A stretch of DNA of 30,792 bases from an uncultured Fretibacterium sp. (GTDB lineage Bacteria > Synergistota > Synergistia > Synergistales > Aminobacteriaceae). Below, in pieces: positions 8,664 to 17,900 of the stretch; positions within the stretch are counted from its first letter, which is position 1, and every line of letters starts with the position of its first letter. Position numbers and translations under genes: made by a program. A model generated the notes under the pieces. That model was not told the DNA's origin. It made no database searches and saw only the letters and a list, made by a program, of their open reading frames with translations. Where the stretch lies: NCBI GenBank assembly GCA_937911045.1, contig CALEPX010000010.1, positions 1 through 30,792 on the forward strand, read 5' to 3'.

Positions 8664-9503
8664 TTACGCTGTCTGTTCGAGTTCTGGAGCTTGTCCAGAT
8701 TCGCCGGTCTTGATACATTTCGCCGGACATTTCGCAGCGCACTTTCCGCACTTGATGCACTTGCCCTGATTGATCACTGCCAAATCATTCTGCATCTCAA
8801 TCGCCTGAACCGGACAAATTTTCGCGCAAACTCCGCAGCCAATGCAGCCAGCCGAACAAACTTTTCGCACTAACGGACCTTTCCAATGAGAATTACACGC
8901 AACGATTACGTCAGCAGCTTTCGGTACGAGTGTGAAAATTCCCTTCGGACAATTCGCGACACACGCTCCGCACGCAACGCATTTATCAACGTCAACTTTT
9001 GGCAGTCCGTCATCGCCCATCGATAACGCACCGAATTTGCAGACACTCACACAAGTTCCCAAACCAATGCAGCCGAATGGACACGCATTTGGTGAACCTC
9101 CCGGAATCATCGCAGCAGCTCGGCAATCGTTAATCCCGTCATAAATCAGATTTCTCGGGGAAGCTTCGTGTGTGCCTTTGCATTTCAGGAACGCTCTCAT
9201 CGGTACGGATTCTCCGGCATCAACGCCCATAATCGCGGCAATTTTTTTCGCGACAGCTTCACCGCCAACCGAACATTTATTCACAGCCACGCCGTCATTC
9301 ACAACGCCTGACGCATAACCATCGCAGCCCGGAAATCCGCAGCCGCCGCAATTCGCTCCGGGTAAAGCTTCTCGGATTAAACCGATTCGTTCGTCCTGCT
9401 GAACCCGGAAAACTATCGACGCAACAGCCAGCAAAACTCCGAATACTCCGCCCATCACGCCCATCAAAATCAGAGGATTTATCATTACGTCCATAATATT
9501 CAT
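8664..9503 (-). CDS. rnfB: Rnf complex subunit RnfB, polyferredoxin
   Basis: RnfB, 279 residues, takes electrons from reduced ferredoxin and passes them into the Rnf complex at the cytoplasmic face. One N-terminal membrane helix (about 10-32) is followed by the family's Fe-S motif CGGCGFPGC with Cys52, 55, 60 and a further Cys77. Several ferredoxin-type cysteine sets follow (141/145/151/155, 175/178/181/185, 216-230, 249/252/255/259). The cysteine count fits the long, cluster-rich RnfB type. GGAGGT precedes the ATG, and 12 bases separate it from the upstream rnfA. Confidence 0.95.
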   Translation of the reverse strand: MNIMDVMINPLILMGVMGGVFGVLLAVASIVFRVQQDERIGLIREALPGANCGGCGFPGCDGYASGVVNDGVAVNKCSVGGEAVAKKIAAIMGVDAGESVPMRAFLKCKGTHEASPRNLIYDGINDCRAAAMIPGGSPNACPFGCIGLGTCVSVCKFGALSMGDDGLPKVDVDKCVACGACVANCPKGIFTLVPKAADVIVACNSHWKGPLVRKVCSAGCIGCGVCAKICPVQAIEMQNDLAVINQGKCIKCGKCAAKCPAKCIKTGESGQAPELEQTA

Positions 9504-9515
9504 TCACGACACCTC

Positions 9516-10097
9516 CTATTTAATAATCCCGTTGAAACCCATGAATGCTATTGACATCAAACCAGCCGTAATCAATGCCATCGGTAATCCCTTTAAGCAT
9601 TCCGGAATCCCTTCGTTTGATTCGATTCGTTCGCGTATTCCAGCCATAAGCGAGATCGCCAGCAAAAATCCCAACGACGAGCCCAACGCGTTCACCAACG
9701 CAGCAGCAAGCCCGTAATTCTCGTTCATGTTCAGAACCGCTACACCAAGCACTGCACAGTTAGTCGTAATCAACGGCAGGAAAATTCCCAGCGATTTGTA
9801 AAGCACAGGATTCAGCTTTTTCAGCGCGAGTTCGACGAATTGCACCAACGCGGCTATGACCAGAATAAACGACATCGTGTATAAATATTCCAGATGCAAC
9901 GGCACTAGCAGAAAATTATACGTGAGCCATGTCATGCACGACGCAAGAACTATTACGAATACTACAGCAGCTCCCATTCCCTGAGCAGTCTTGAGCTTTG
10001 AACTGACTCCCATGAACGGACAGCAGCCCAAGAATCTCGACAGCAAAATATTATGCACAAATATCGAGCTTAGAAATAACAGGAATAATTCTGTCAT
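9516..10097 (-). CDS. rnfA: Rnf complex membrane subunit RnfA
   Basis: RnfA, 193 residues, is a six-helix membrane subunit homologous to NqrE and RnfE. With RnfE it forms the membrane core that holds a [2Fe-2S] cluster and carries electrons across the membrane. The conserved cysteine motifs are present: 'FLGCCPFMGVSS' (Cys25/26) and 'TTNCAVLG' (Cys114). It starts two bases after the rnfE stop codon, indicating coupled translation. Length and hydropathy are normal. Confidence 0.94.
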   Translation of the reverse strand: MTELFLLFLSSIFVHNILLSRFLGCCPFMGVSSKLKTAQGMGAAVVFVIVLASCMTWLTYNFLLVPLHLEYLYTMSFILVIAALVQFVELALKKLNPVLYKSLGIFLPLITTNCAVLGVAVLNMNENYGLAAALVNALGSSLGFLLAISLMAGIRERIESNEGIPECLKGLPMALITAGLMSIAFMGFNGIIK

Positions 10098-10099
10098 GA

Positions 10100-10807
10100 T
10101 TATCTCGCCTCGCCTTCACATTCGGATTTTTCGGATTCGGATTTTTTGCAGAACTTCGCCATCGCACAGCAGCCACAACCCGTCGAAGCAGCAGCAGGTT
10201 TCGCAACTCCGTGAAAATTCGCAATTTTAGCCTGAATCGCACGAAACGCTCCCATGCAGCAGCCAAGCACGATAAATCCGCCCGGAGCTAACACGATTAA
10301 CATAGCCGGTTCAAAACTCGCAACAGGATTTCCCAGCCAAGTTCCGCTGCCTAAAATTTCGCGAATCGATCCCAGAAATACTAACGCACACGTAAATCCA
10401 ATTCCCATTCCGACGCCGTCAAATATCGACGCAATCACGCCATTTTTCGAAGCAAACGCCTCAGCTCTGGCAAGAATTATGCAATTCACAACTATCAACG
10501 GTATGAAAATTCCCAGCGATTTATTCAATTCCGGAGCAAACGCCTTCATCAAGAACTCGATCATCGTAACGAAGCCCGCAATTACTACGATGAAAATCGG
10601 GATACGAACTTCATCAGGAACAATTTTCCTCAATAGCGATATAACTGCGTTTGACGCAATCAATACGAACGACGCAGCAAGTCCCATTCCGAAACCGTTC
10701 GCTACACTCGTCGTGACCGCAAGCGTCGGACATAAGCCAATGCACTGAACAAACGTAGGATTTTCGGTTAATATTCCGTTCGTCAAGACCTTAAATTTAC
10801 TAGCCAA
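10100..10807 (-). CDS. rnfE: Rnf complex membrane subunit RnfE
   Basis: RnfE, 235 residues, is the partner of RnfA. It has six predicted helices and the conserved cysteines in 'QCIGLCPTLAVTTS' (Cys26) and 'VVNCIILARAEAFASKN' (Cys109). The start is TTG, preceded by AGGAGG at about ten bases. The C-terminus carries an unusual soluble tail with 'TGCGCCAMAKFCKK' followed by an acidic/basic stretch. This adds at least four cysteines beyond the core and may bind metal (inference). Confidence 0.93.
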   Translation of the reverse strand: MASKFKVLTNGILTENPTFVQCIGLCPTLAVTTSVANGFGMGLAASFVLIASNAVISLLRKIVPDEVRIPIFIVVIAGFVTMIEFLMKAFAPELNKSLGIFIPLIVVNCIILARAEAFASKNGVIASIFDGVGMGIGFTCALVFLGSIREILGSGTWLGNPVASFEPAMLIVLAPGGFIVLGCCMGAFRAIQAKIANFHGVAKPAAASTGCGCCAMAKFCKKSESEKSECEGEAR

Positions 10808-10850
10808 TTCTAATCAGCCTCCTTAACAAATTCGCACAAATTCGCACAAA

Positions 10851-11579
10851 TTACTTCAGATTTTTCTGCCAATACTCAAACGCCGCATTAACACCATTTG
10901 TCACAGCATTTGACGTTATCGTTGCTCCGGAAATTGCGGAAATTTCGCTCTCACCGTTCGACGCGCCCTTCACAACTTTCAACGGGGCTTTCCTGTCATT
11001 GAACTGCTCGTAAAATTCCGGCTCTGTAGATCTCGCGCCAAGTCCCGGAGTTTCTGAGTGACTCATGATATTAATCGCTTTGATAGTTCCGTCCTTAGTA
11101 ATTCCGACGATGAAATTCACGTTTCCGCCGTAACCCTTAGAATTTACCGTCAGACAATAGCCAACGATCCCGGATTCATCCGTAGCTTTCTGAACACCAG
11201 CGACAAAATCATCAGCAGCAACTTCCATCGTTTCGAAATCTTTCGCAGCGGGCATTACGTTTTGAAACGCGACATTACGTGCAGCACGTTCAGCTTCTTT
11301 AATTGCAATATCCGTAACCCAGTGAACGATCCCGAGAATAAATCCTGTTACAGCCGTTACAGCAAATAACGTACCGCCTAATCGCAAAGCCTTTTTCTTG
11401 AACTCAGCCTGAAATTCTGAATTTCGCGCCTTAACTTTCGCAACTTGTTTTACTTCGGGTGTCTTGACCTGTTTGGCTTCAGATTTCTGCGCTTGATTCG
11501 TATTATTAATATTCTGATTCTGCGTCTGAACCGGAGCTGGTTTCGCTTGAGATTTACGCTTCTTGTTATTCTTCGCCAT
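10851..11579 (-). CDS. rnfG: Rnf complex subunit RnfG, covalent FMN
   Basis: RnfG, 242 residues, is anchored by one helix (about 69-88), with an extracytoplasmic FMN_bind domain. SGAT at 217-220 places the predicted FMN-threonine bond at Thr220. The cytoplasmic N-terminus is an unusual extension of about 60 residues rich in Lys, Gln and Asn, longer than in most RnfG proteins. The ATG directly follows the rnfD stop. RnfG and the flavoprotein at the end of the operon share the same type of flavinylated domain. Confidence 0.93.
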   Translation of the reverse strand: MAKNNKKRKSQAKPAPVQTQNQNINNTNQAQKSEAKQVKTPEVKQVAKVKARNSEFQAEFKKKALRLGGTLFAVTAVTGFILGIVHWVTDIAIKEAERAARNVAFQNVMPAAKDFETMEVAADDFVAGVQKATDESGIVGYCLTVNSKGYGGNVNFIVGITKDGTIKAINIMSHSETPGLGARSTEPEFYEQFNDRKAPLKVVKGASNGESEISAISGATITSNAVTNGVNAAFEYWQKNLK

Positions 11580-12533
11580 TTACTTCGCCCCCATTCTCTT
11601 GAAGAAATTGCTCTTCGGTGCGCCCAAAATTCTCGGCTCTGTGTATCTGTCAATCAGCGGCACTGCAACATTCATGATCAAAATCGAGAACGACACTCCC
11701 TCAGGATAACCGCCCCACGTTCTGATTAACGCCGTCAACAATCCGCAGCCGAACGCGTAAATATACTGTCCCTTCGCAGTCATCGGTGAAGTTGTGTAAT
11801 CCGTAGCCATGTAAATCGCTCCGAGCAATAATCCGCCCGTGAAAATCTCGTACATGAAATGCGCGTCTCCGCCATGATTGAAAACCGCAGCCAAGATCGC
11901 AGCCGTCAAAATATACACAACAGGAATGCGCCACGAGATAACATTTTCCCAAACTAAATACGCGCCTCCCAAAATCAGCAACACTCCGCAAGTTTCACCG
12001 ATACAGCCGCCCATATTTCCGACGAGCAAATTCCAACATGAGGGCATGTCGACAATACTCCCAGCTTTCATTCCGGCTAAAGGAGTCGCACCGCTCACGC
12101 CGTTCAGCGTCCAAGTCGTCATAGCTACGGGCCACGAAATCAGCATCATCGCTCTCGCAGCCAACGCAGGATTTACGATATTGCAGCCAATTCCGCCGTA
12201 AAATTGTTTCACAACGATAATCGCAAACACGCAGCCACAAATCGCCATGTATAACGGGATCGACGGGGGCAGGTTATACGCAATCAACAAGCCCGTAACT
12301 ACCGCCGATAAATCCCCGACCGTAGATTTTTGCTTCATGATTTTCTGCCAGAGATATTCGCTCAAAACACACGCAGCTATACACGCAATTATCACAAGTA
12401 ACGCACGAATCCCCAGAAAATATATCCCAACAATTCCAGCCGGCGCAAGTGCAACTATCACCATTGACATAATCTTGCGCGTCGTGAAATCAGAATGTAT
12501 GTGCGGAGATGTCGAAACAGTTAAATTCGTCAT
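11580..12533 (-). CDS. rnfD: Rnf complex membrane subunit RnfD, covalent FMN
   Basis: RnfD, 317 residues, is a multi-helix membrane subunit homologous to NqrB. It is thought to be tied to ion transport. 'NGVSGATPLAG' contains SGAT at 147-150, the family site for FMN phosphoester-linked to threonine (Thr150). The family segments 'IGCNIVNPALAARA' and 'YMATDYTTSPMTAKGQ' are visible. Two bases separate it from rnfC, and GAGGTG precedes the ATG. Confidence 0.95.
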   Translation of the reverse strand: MTNLTVSTSPHIHSDFTTRKIMSMVIVALAPAGIVGIYFLGIRALLVIIACIAACVLSEYLWQKIMKQKSTVGDLSAVVTGLLIAYNLPPSIPLYMAICGCVFAIIVVKQFYGGIGCNIVNPALAARAMMLISWPVAMTTWTLNGVSGATPLAGMKAGSIVDMPSCWNLLVGNMGGCIGETCGVLLILGGAYLVWENVISWRIPVVYILTAAILAAVFNHGGDAHFMYEIFTGGLLLGAIYMATDYTTSPMTAKGQYIYAFGCGLLTALIRTWGGYPEGVSFSILIMNVAVPLIDRYTEPRILGAPKSNFFKRMGAK

Positions 12534-12535
12534 GA

Positions 12536-13936
12536 TTAATTTTTCACCTCAACTTTTTGCTCAACTTTTTTCTCAGCCTCAAGTTTAGCAGCAGCTTCTT
12601 TCGCAGCCTTGGCAGCTTGTTGTCTCTTGGCATTCACCGCAGCTTTCCCAGCCTTGTAACTCTGTGTCAAATGCCGCGACGCAGGACACGAATACGCACA
12701 ACTTCCGCACTCGATACAATTCATTCCGCCGTGAGCCTCGAAAGATTCATAATCACGCAATCTCACAAGATGATCTAACGTCGTAGGCTCTAAGTGAATC
12801 GGACATGCTTCGATACATTTTCCGCAACGAATGCACGCACTTTCTTCTGATAAATATGCGAGCTTCTTACCCAACGCTAAAATTCCGGACGTTCCTTTCA
12901 CAACCGGAACATCAAGCGAACGCATCGCAAGTCCCATCATCGGACCGCCGGCAATAACTTTCACGGGTTCTTCGATAAATCCCTCGCACTCGACGATCAA
13001 ATCTTTCACCGAAATTCCCAACGGCACGCGCAAATTCTTCGGATTATTCACAGCATCGCCAGTAACAGAAATGATCCGTTCAGTTACGGGCAATCCGTAA
13101 GCAATCGCCTGATAAATCTGCCACGTCGTTCGCATGTTCAGAATTATGCAGCCAACATCAGCAGGTAACGCCGGAACTTGCGGAATCTCCTGACCAGTCA
13201 CAGACCAGATCAGCATTTTCTCTGCACCTTGCGGATATTTGACTTTGTGCGGCATGATTCTTATTCGCGAATTTGAATTTCGTTCGGTCATAATTTTAAT
13301 CGCTTCGGGTTTGTTATTCTCGATTGCGATTACGCCTTCAGCTTGCGGGAAAATTTTCAGAACGTATTCGAGACCTTTCAGAATTTCGTCGGGCTGTTCG
13401 ATCATGAGACGATTATCGCAGCTCAGGAACGGCTCACATTCCGCACCGTTAAGAATTATCCACTTAATAACGCGGTCTTTCGGCGGCATTAATTTCACGT
13501 GTGTCGGGAAACATGCGCCACCCATTCCGACAATTCCTGCAGCTCGGACAAATTTCACGTACTGATCGGGACTTGGATTTCGTCCCAGCTCTTCGAATAA
13601 CGACGGGGCTTTCTCATACTTGCCATCATTCTCGATCACAATGCACGGATCAAGACTTCCGGGAATCGTCAAACGCGGCGCAACTTCTTTCACAACTCCC
13701 GAAACTCCAGAGAAAATCGGAGCTGAGACAAATGCTTCTGAATCAGCGATTTTCTGACCGACGAGAACGCGATCGCCTTTCTTGACAGCGGCAGCACATG
13801 GCGCACCGATATGTTGAGAAAGCGGATAAATAAATTCTTCCGGCTCATTTGGGAAAAGATTTTCGATTGGCTTATTCTCCGTCAGAGCCTTTCCTTCTGG
13901 CGGATGTACTCCACCTAAAAACGTTGAAAGGTTCAT
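12536..13936 (-). CDS. rnfC: Rnf complex subunit RnfC, NADH-binding
   Basis: RnfC, 466 residues, is the peripheral cytoplasmic subunit exchanging electrons with NAD. It begins with the family 'GGVHPPEGK' segment. A NuoF-like nucleotide/FMN region follows ('GIVGMGGACFPTHVK' at about 135-149, 'NGAECEPFLSCD' at 163-174). Two 4Fe-4S motifs have cysteines 368/371/374/378 and 407/410/413/417. A Lys/Ala/Glu-rich tail follows after residue 427. It is the first gene of the operon, and the ribosome site is weak (GGGGAG about 15 bases away). The gene order C-D-G-E-A-B is the clostridial-type order. Confidence 0.95.
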   Translation of the reverse strand: MNLSTFLGGVHPPEGKALTENKPIENLFPNEPEEFIYPLSQHIGAPCAAAVKKGDRVLVGQKIADSEAFVSAPIFSGVSGVVKEVAPRLTIPGSLDPCIVIENDGKYEKAPSLFEELGRNPSPDQYVKFVRAAGIVGMGGACFPTHVKLMPPKDRVIKWIILNGAECEPFLSCDNRLMIEQPDEILKGLEYVLKIFPQAEGVIAIENNKPEAIKIMTERNSNSRIRIMPHKVKYPQGAEKMLIWSVTGQEIPQVPALPADVGCIILNMRTTWQIYQAIAYGLPVTERIISVTGDAVNNPKNLRVPLGISVKDLIVECEGFIEEPVKVIAGGPMMGLAMRSLDVPVVKGTSGILALGKKLAYLSEESACIRCGKCIEACPIHLEPTTLDHLVRLRDYESFEAHGGMNCIECGSCAYSCPASRHLTQSYKAGKAAVNAKRQQAAKAAKEAAAKLEAEKKVEQKVEVKN

Positions 13937-14020
13937 TATTAATTCTTACACTCCCCTCAGATTATAAGATTTACAGATTAAATTCAGTTCACAAACTGCA
14001 AAAATATTTCAAGTGTTTCT

Positions 14021-14026
14021 ATTATA
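14021..14026 (-). promoter_or_regulatory. rnfC: candidate -10 box of the rnf operon
   Basis: A minus-strand TATAAT sits 85 bases upstream of the rnfC ATG in the divergent gap. The matching -35 (CCCTGA at 17 bp) is poor, so this is only a candidate. Confidence 0.4.
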
Positions 14027-14099
14027 ACGTAACAGATAGAATTTCAGGGTATTTTCACAACGCAAAATTTCGATAATTTTCAATAACTTTCTCTCAATC

Positions 14100-14108
14100 T
14101 GGTATAAT
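14100..14108 (+). promoter_or_regulatory. extended -10 promoter of the giant Ig-like gene
   Basis: TGGTATAAT is a perfect extended -10 element, 54 bases before the ATG at 14163. Confidence 0.6.
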
Positions 14109-14162
14109 TCTCGCAAATCCACGCAACCTCACGCAAAATATTTTCAAAAGGAGGCTTTTCAA

Positions 14163-14885
14163 ATGAACAGGAAGATCAGAATTTTCGCAGCAATTTTCAC
14201 CGCAATTTTCTGTCTGATATGTTCGCAGGCATTCGCAACGGAAGCAACTCTCGTAAATTCAGAGCTTCACGAGGCGATAATCGGTCAATGGAACGTTTGG
14301 GATCTGAATCTTCTCGATTCATCACGCTACAAATTCGAGAAATTCACGCTCGAACTTCCACCACTGCTTTCAGTCAACGAGGAATCCAGCAACGAATCGA
14401 ATCTTCGCATTGAGGGCGCGTTGTACGGATTCAGCGAGGGCGACACCGCAACGATCACAATCTACGCAACTGATCGCCAAACCGGAGAAGAATTTACTCA
14501 GGACTTGCAAGTTTTTGTGCGTCACATGAGACCAGACGAATCTGCAAGTTTGACGTTTTGGGTAGATTGCAATTTTGACGATATAGCTTATTTCGAGAAC
14601 GGAGAACTTGTGTACAATCTTGACAATTACAGAGCACCGGCACTCTCGATAGTTTTCCTCTCAGAATACGGCGGTGACGTAAATTATTCCGCAAGTCCGC
14701 TCAGAAAATTCAAATCCAGATCCCGAAACTCAATCGCAAGAGACCGCGCAAATGATGGGATCGATTACTACAGAATCACCGGAGCTTTCAAAATCGAAGC
14801 AGCCGATCAAGCGTATCATTACACGACAAATTACGGTAACGCTGAAGTTCCGGCTGGTGCAGAGAAACATTTCGATCTTGGCTAG
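14163..14885 (+). CDS. giant Ig-like secreted protein, N-terminal segment before internal TAG
   Basis: The first 240 codons of a very large secreted protein. A clear signal peptide (Arg/Lys start, hydrophobic core, cleavage likely after 'SQAFA', residue about 26) is followed by a beta-rich, acidic region. The ORF ends at TAG 14883-14885, but the same reading frame continues without another stop to 21419. The residues on both sides of the TAG ('AEKHFDLG' then 'SNEYSRYF') match the layout of later modules (for example 'QKTFELADFGSFYNP' near 16080). The two parts are therefore one gene, interrupted by mutation, assembly error or readthrough. A strong AGGAGG precedes the ATG. Confidence 0.8.
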   Translation: MNRKIRIFAAIFTAIFCLICSQAFATEATLVNSELHEAIIGQWNVWDLNLLDSSRYKFEKFTLELPPLLSVNEESSNESNLRIEGALYGFSEGDTATITIYATDRQTGEEFTQDLQVFVRHMRPDESASLTFWVDCNFDDIAYFENGELVYNLDNYRAPALSIVFLSEYGGDVNYSASPLRKFKSRSRNSIARDRANDGIDYYRITGAFKIEAADQAYHYTTNYGNAEVPAGAEKHFDLG

Positions 14886-14909
14886 AGTAATGAGTATTCG
14901 AGATATTTC

Positions 14910-17900
14910 TTGGCTGAAGATGATTCAGATTGGATAAATCTTACGTCTGACGCTTACGAAGCACTCAAGGATAAGAACGTGTCTTGGCAACTTCCCGGCG
15001 TTCTCGAAAATTTCAGCGGCGAAAGCAAACTCGGAGGAATTTACCCTTACGAGCAAAATTACGTTCCGAAAGTCACATTAATTCGTGATGGTGACGGCAA
15101 AATTTCCGGATTAGACTGGCATATCGCTAAACGTGATGATCCTGACACACCGATCAGCGCGAATTTCCCGGCAAATATCACGGATACTGGCTTCGAAATT
15201 AGAACTGAAGTTTATGATCGCGAGAAAAACACGTATAACACTATCCTCAAAAATTTCGAGTTCGATAACGGCGACGTAATCGCAGGCACGATTCAATTCG
15301 ACAACCCCGTAGATTTGGGAGATTTACAAGCTGTCCAAGTAGCAATGTCCCAACATTATGCCGACACCAAACACAACATGAATCCTCACTGGTACATCAG
15401 CAACCGTGATTTTGGAGCCGCACCACACTTCAACGATTTCCAGCCATGGGACGCCCACACCGGTGAATGGTACTACGTATGGCTCGAATGTGAAGGCACG
15501 AATCTGGAATGGAGCTTCAACGGAGATTTGCCCGAAGGTTTGAAATTTGACAACGGACGCATTTACGGTCAGGCTCAAGAGACCGGAACTTTCACATTCA
15601 CAGTGACAATCACAAATTCACTCGGCAGCGACTCACGCAAATTTACTCTTACAGTTACCGATCCGAGCGGAGTTTTTCCGACGATTCTGTCCAACACTCA
15701 CGGATTGTTAATTAACGACAAATCCGATTTAGCGAATATTTGGGCGGGTGATTTGAATGTGATGCTGTTCAAAGATTACCCCGAGGACGACTACGCATCA
15801 AAACTCGACAAAGCTTCTTCAGCATCGACGCAAATTTCTCCGTTGCAGAAACTCACTCACAAACAGCGAATCGAATTTCTCAAGAAACTCAACTCGCGCA
15901 AAAAATCCAAGTCTCAAACCCAAGAGCAAACGCAAGTCACGAAAACAAAATCCGCTCCGGCAAAAGACAAGGCTCAATGGCTCAGACGTGCGGGAACTTT
16001 GACGATTCCGAAAACTTCAAAAACCTACAGCTATCACGACGATAACGAAACTTACACCGTCAGCAAAAATGAGCAGAAAACTTTCGAACTCGCGGATTTC
16101 GGCAGCTTTTACAATCCGGCAACTTTCTACGATGATGACGATTTCCAGTTCATTGCGTTTGACAGAGGCTCATTCACGGATTTCAAGTCGCGAAATTTAA
16201 CGTGGAAGTTCACAAATCTCCCAAAGCTGAATAATACAAAGGGAACTCAGTTCAAAAATATTCTCACGTTTGACGATGAACTCAAAAAACCGATTCCCTA
16301 CGTCGAGTACATTAAAGACGGCGATTACGTTACGGGTTTCAAATTCAGATTCGTGAACAAATCCAACCCGAACACACCCGTAAAGCTTGGGAACGAATCA
16401 TACGTTGACATTTATTTCGATTGGACTTGGGACAACGATGACGAAAATAACAATTACTGGCTAACGGATAATTTGCACTTTAGCGCGAACGAAATTTCTG
16501 AGAAAACTGTCTACATCAATCAACCAATCAAAGCCGACAGAATCAGAGTAGTTCGTGTGTACTTCACTCGTTCATCAAACAGCAATTACGCAGACGATTA
16601 CCAGTGGAATTTCCAAAATCCAGCACCGTTCATTTTTGAAGACCAGTATTTCGGCAACGCGCATCTCGGCGAGGATTATTGGTGGAACGTGAATTACGAA
16701 TGGCTTCCGGATTTTATCACGACGACTTGGAATTTGTCCGGCAATGTTCCGCCCGGGTTATCAATCAACGAATACGGCGCAATCAACGGCAGACCCACGG
16801 AACCCGGCAAATATACGTTCACAGTCACAGCCTCGAACAATTACGGCAGCAGCTCACGCGAAATCACTATCTCAGTCATTCCTCCGTCGGGCGTTTATCT
16901 GAGAAAGTATTCACTGATTGACTCGTACTTCGAAAACGGCAAAGCGACTTACGACGAGTCTCGTTACAACATCGGCGCGAATTTCGTTCTGCTCAAGGAT
17001 TACAACGAAGATATTTACGAGAACGACACATCACACGCGAAAGATTCAGCCAAGAAATCCTCACGCAAACTCACGAAAGCCCAACGCAAAGCTCAAAGCG
17101 AATTTCTCAGGAAACTGCACGCTCAGCTCAGCAAGAAAAAATCACGTGACATAACAGTTGCAATTCGTGACAAATCCGACGCAAATTTCCCGGAACGAAT
17201 CGACGAGGCTTTCACAGTTGGAGCTGGTTCAGGTGCGTATTATTACGACAACTTAAACGGGCGCACACTCGTTGAAGAAAATGAAACTGCAACATTCAGC
17301 TTACTCGATGAAGGCTGGGCGTATGCTCCGGTAATTTTCGACGATAACAATGACGATTTCGTCAGGAATTATTTCTCTGCTGCTGAGGGCTATGATCTCG
17401 AATATGTTTTCAACGAACGAAGATTAACCTGGGATTTCTCGAACGCGAATTTACCCGAATTTAGCGGCGGCGAAACTCTCAGCGATTTCAGCAAATTTGC
17501 CCCCGATAATATCGTCCCGTACTTGGAATTTGACACGGACAAATCCGGGAACGTAAATTCTGTGAGGGTACGTCTTGTGAATAAATCCGACACAAACTCA
17601 CCGATCACAGTTGACGATTACACGTACTTGAGCCTGTATTTTGCTCTGTACGATTACGGCGATGATGAATTTTGGTGCGAAAATGATATTACTCTCAACC
17701 CGGGCGACGTTGCAGAAGGCGAAATTTATTTCAACAGACCGGTTCCGCTGAAGAATATCTGGAACCTCAACATCTCAGATACTCGCGACGACGGCGAAAA
17801 TTACACCTACTTCTTCAACAACCCAATCCCGAAAATTCGCGGATATTTGCCCGATAAACTCTACTCGAACGAATTTTGCGAACATATAATCTGGTTTGAC

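Noticed and set aside
10254..10748. 164-codon plus-strand ORF opposite rnfE
   Set aside because: It is the mirror of a conserved membrane gene, with no ribosome site or recognisable motif.
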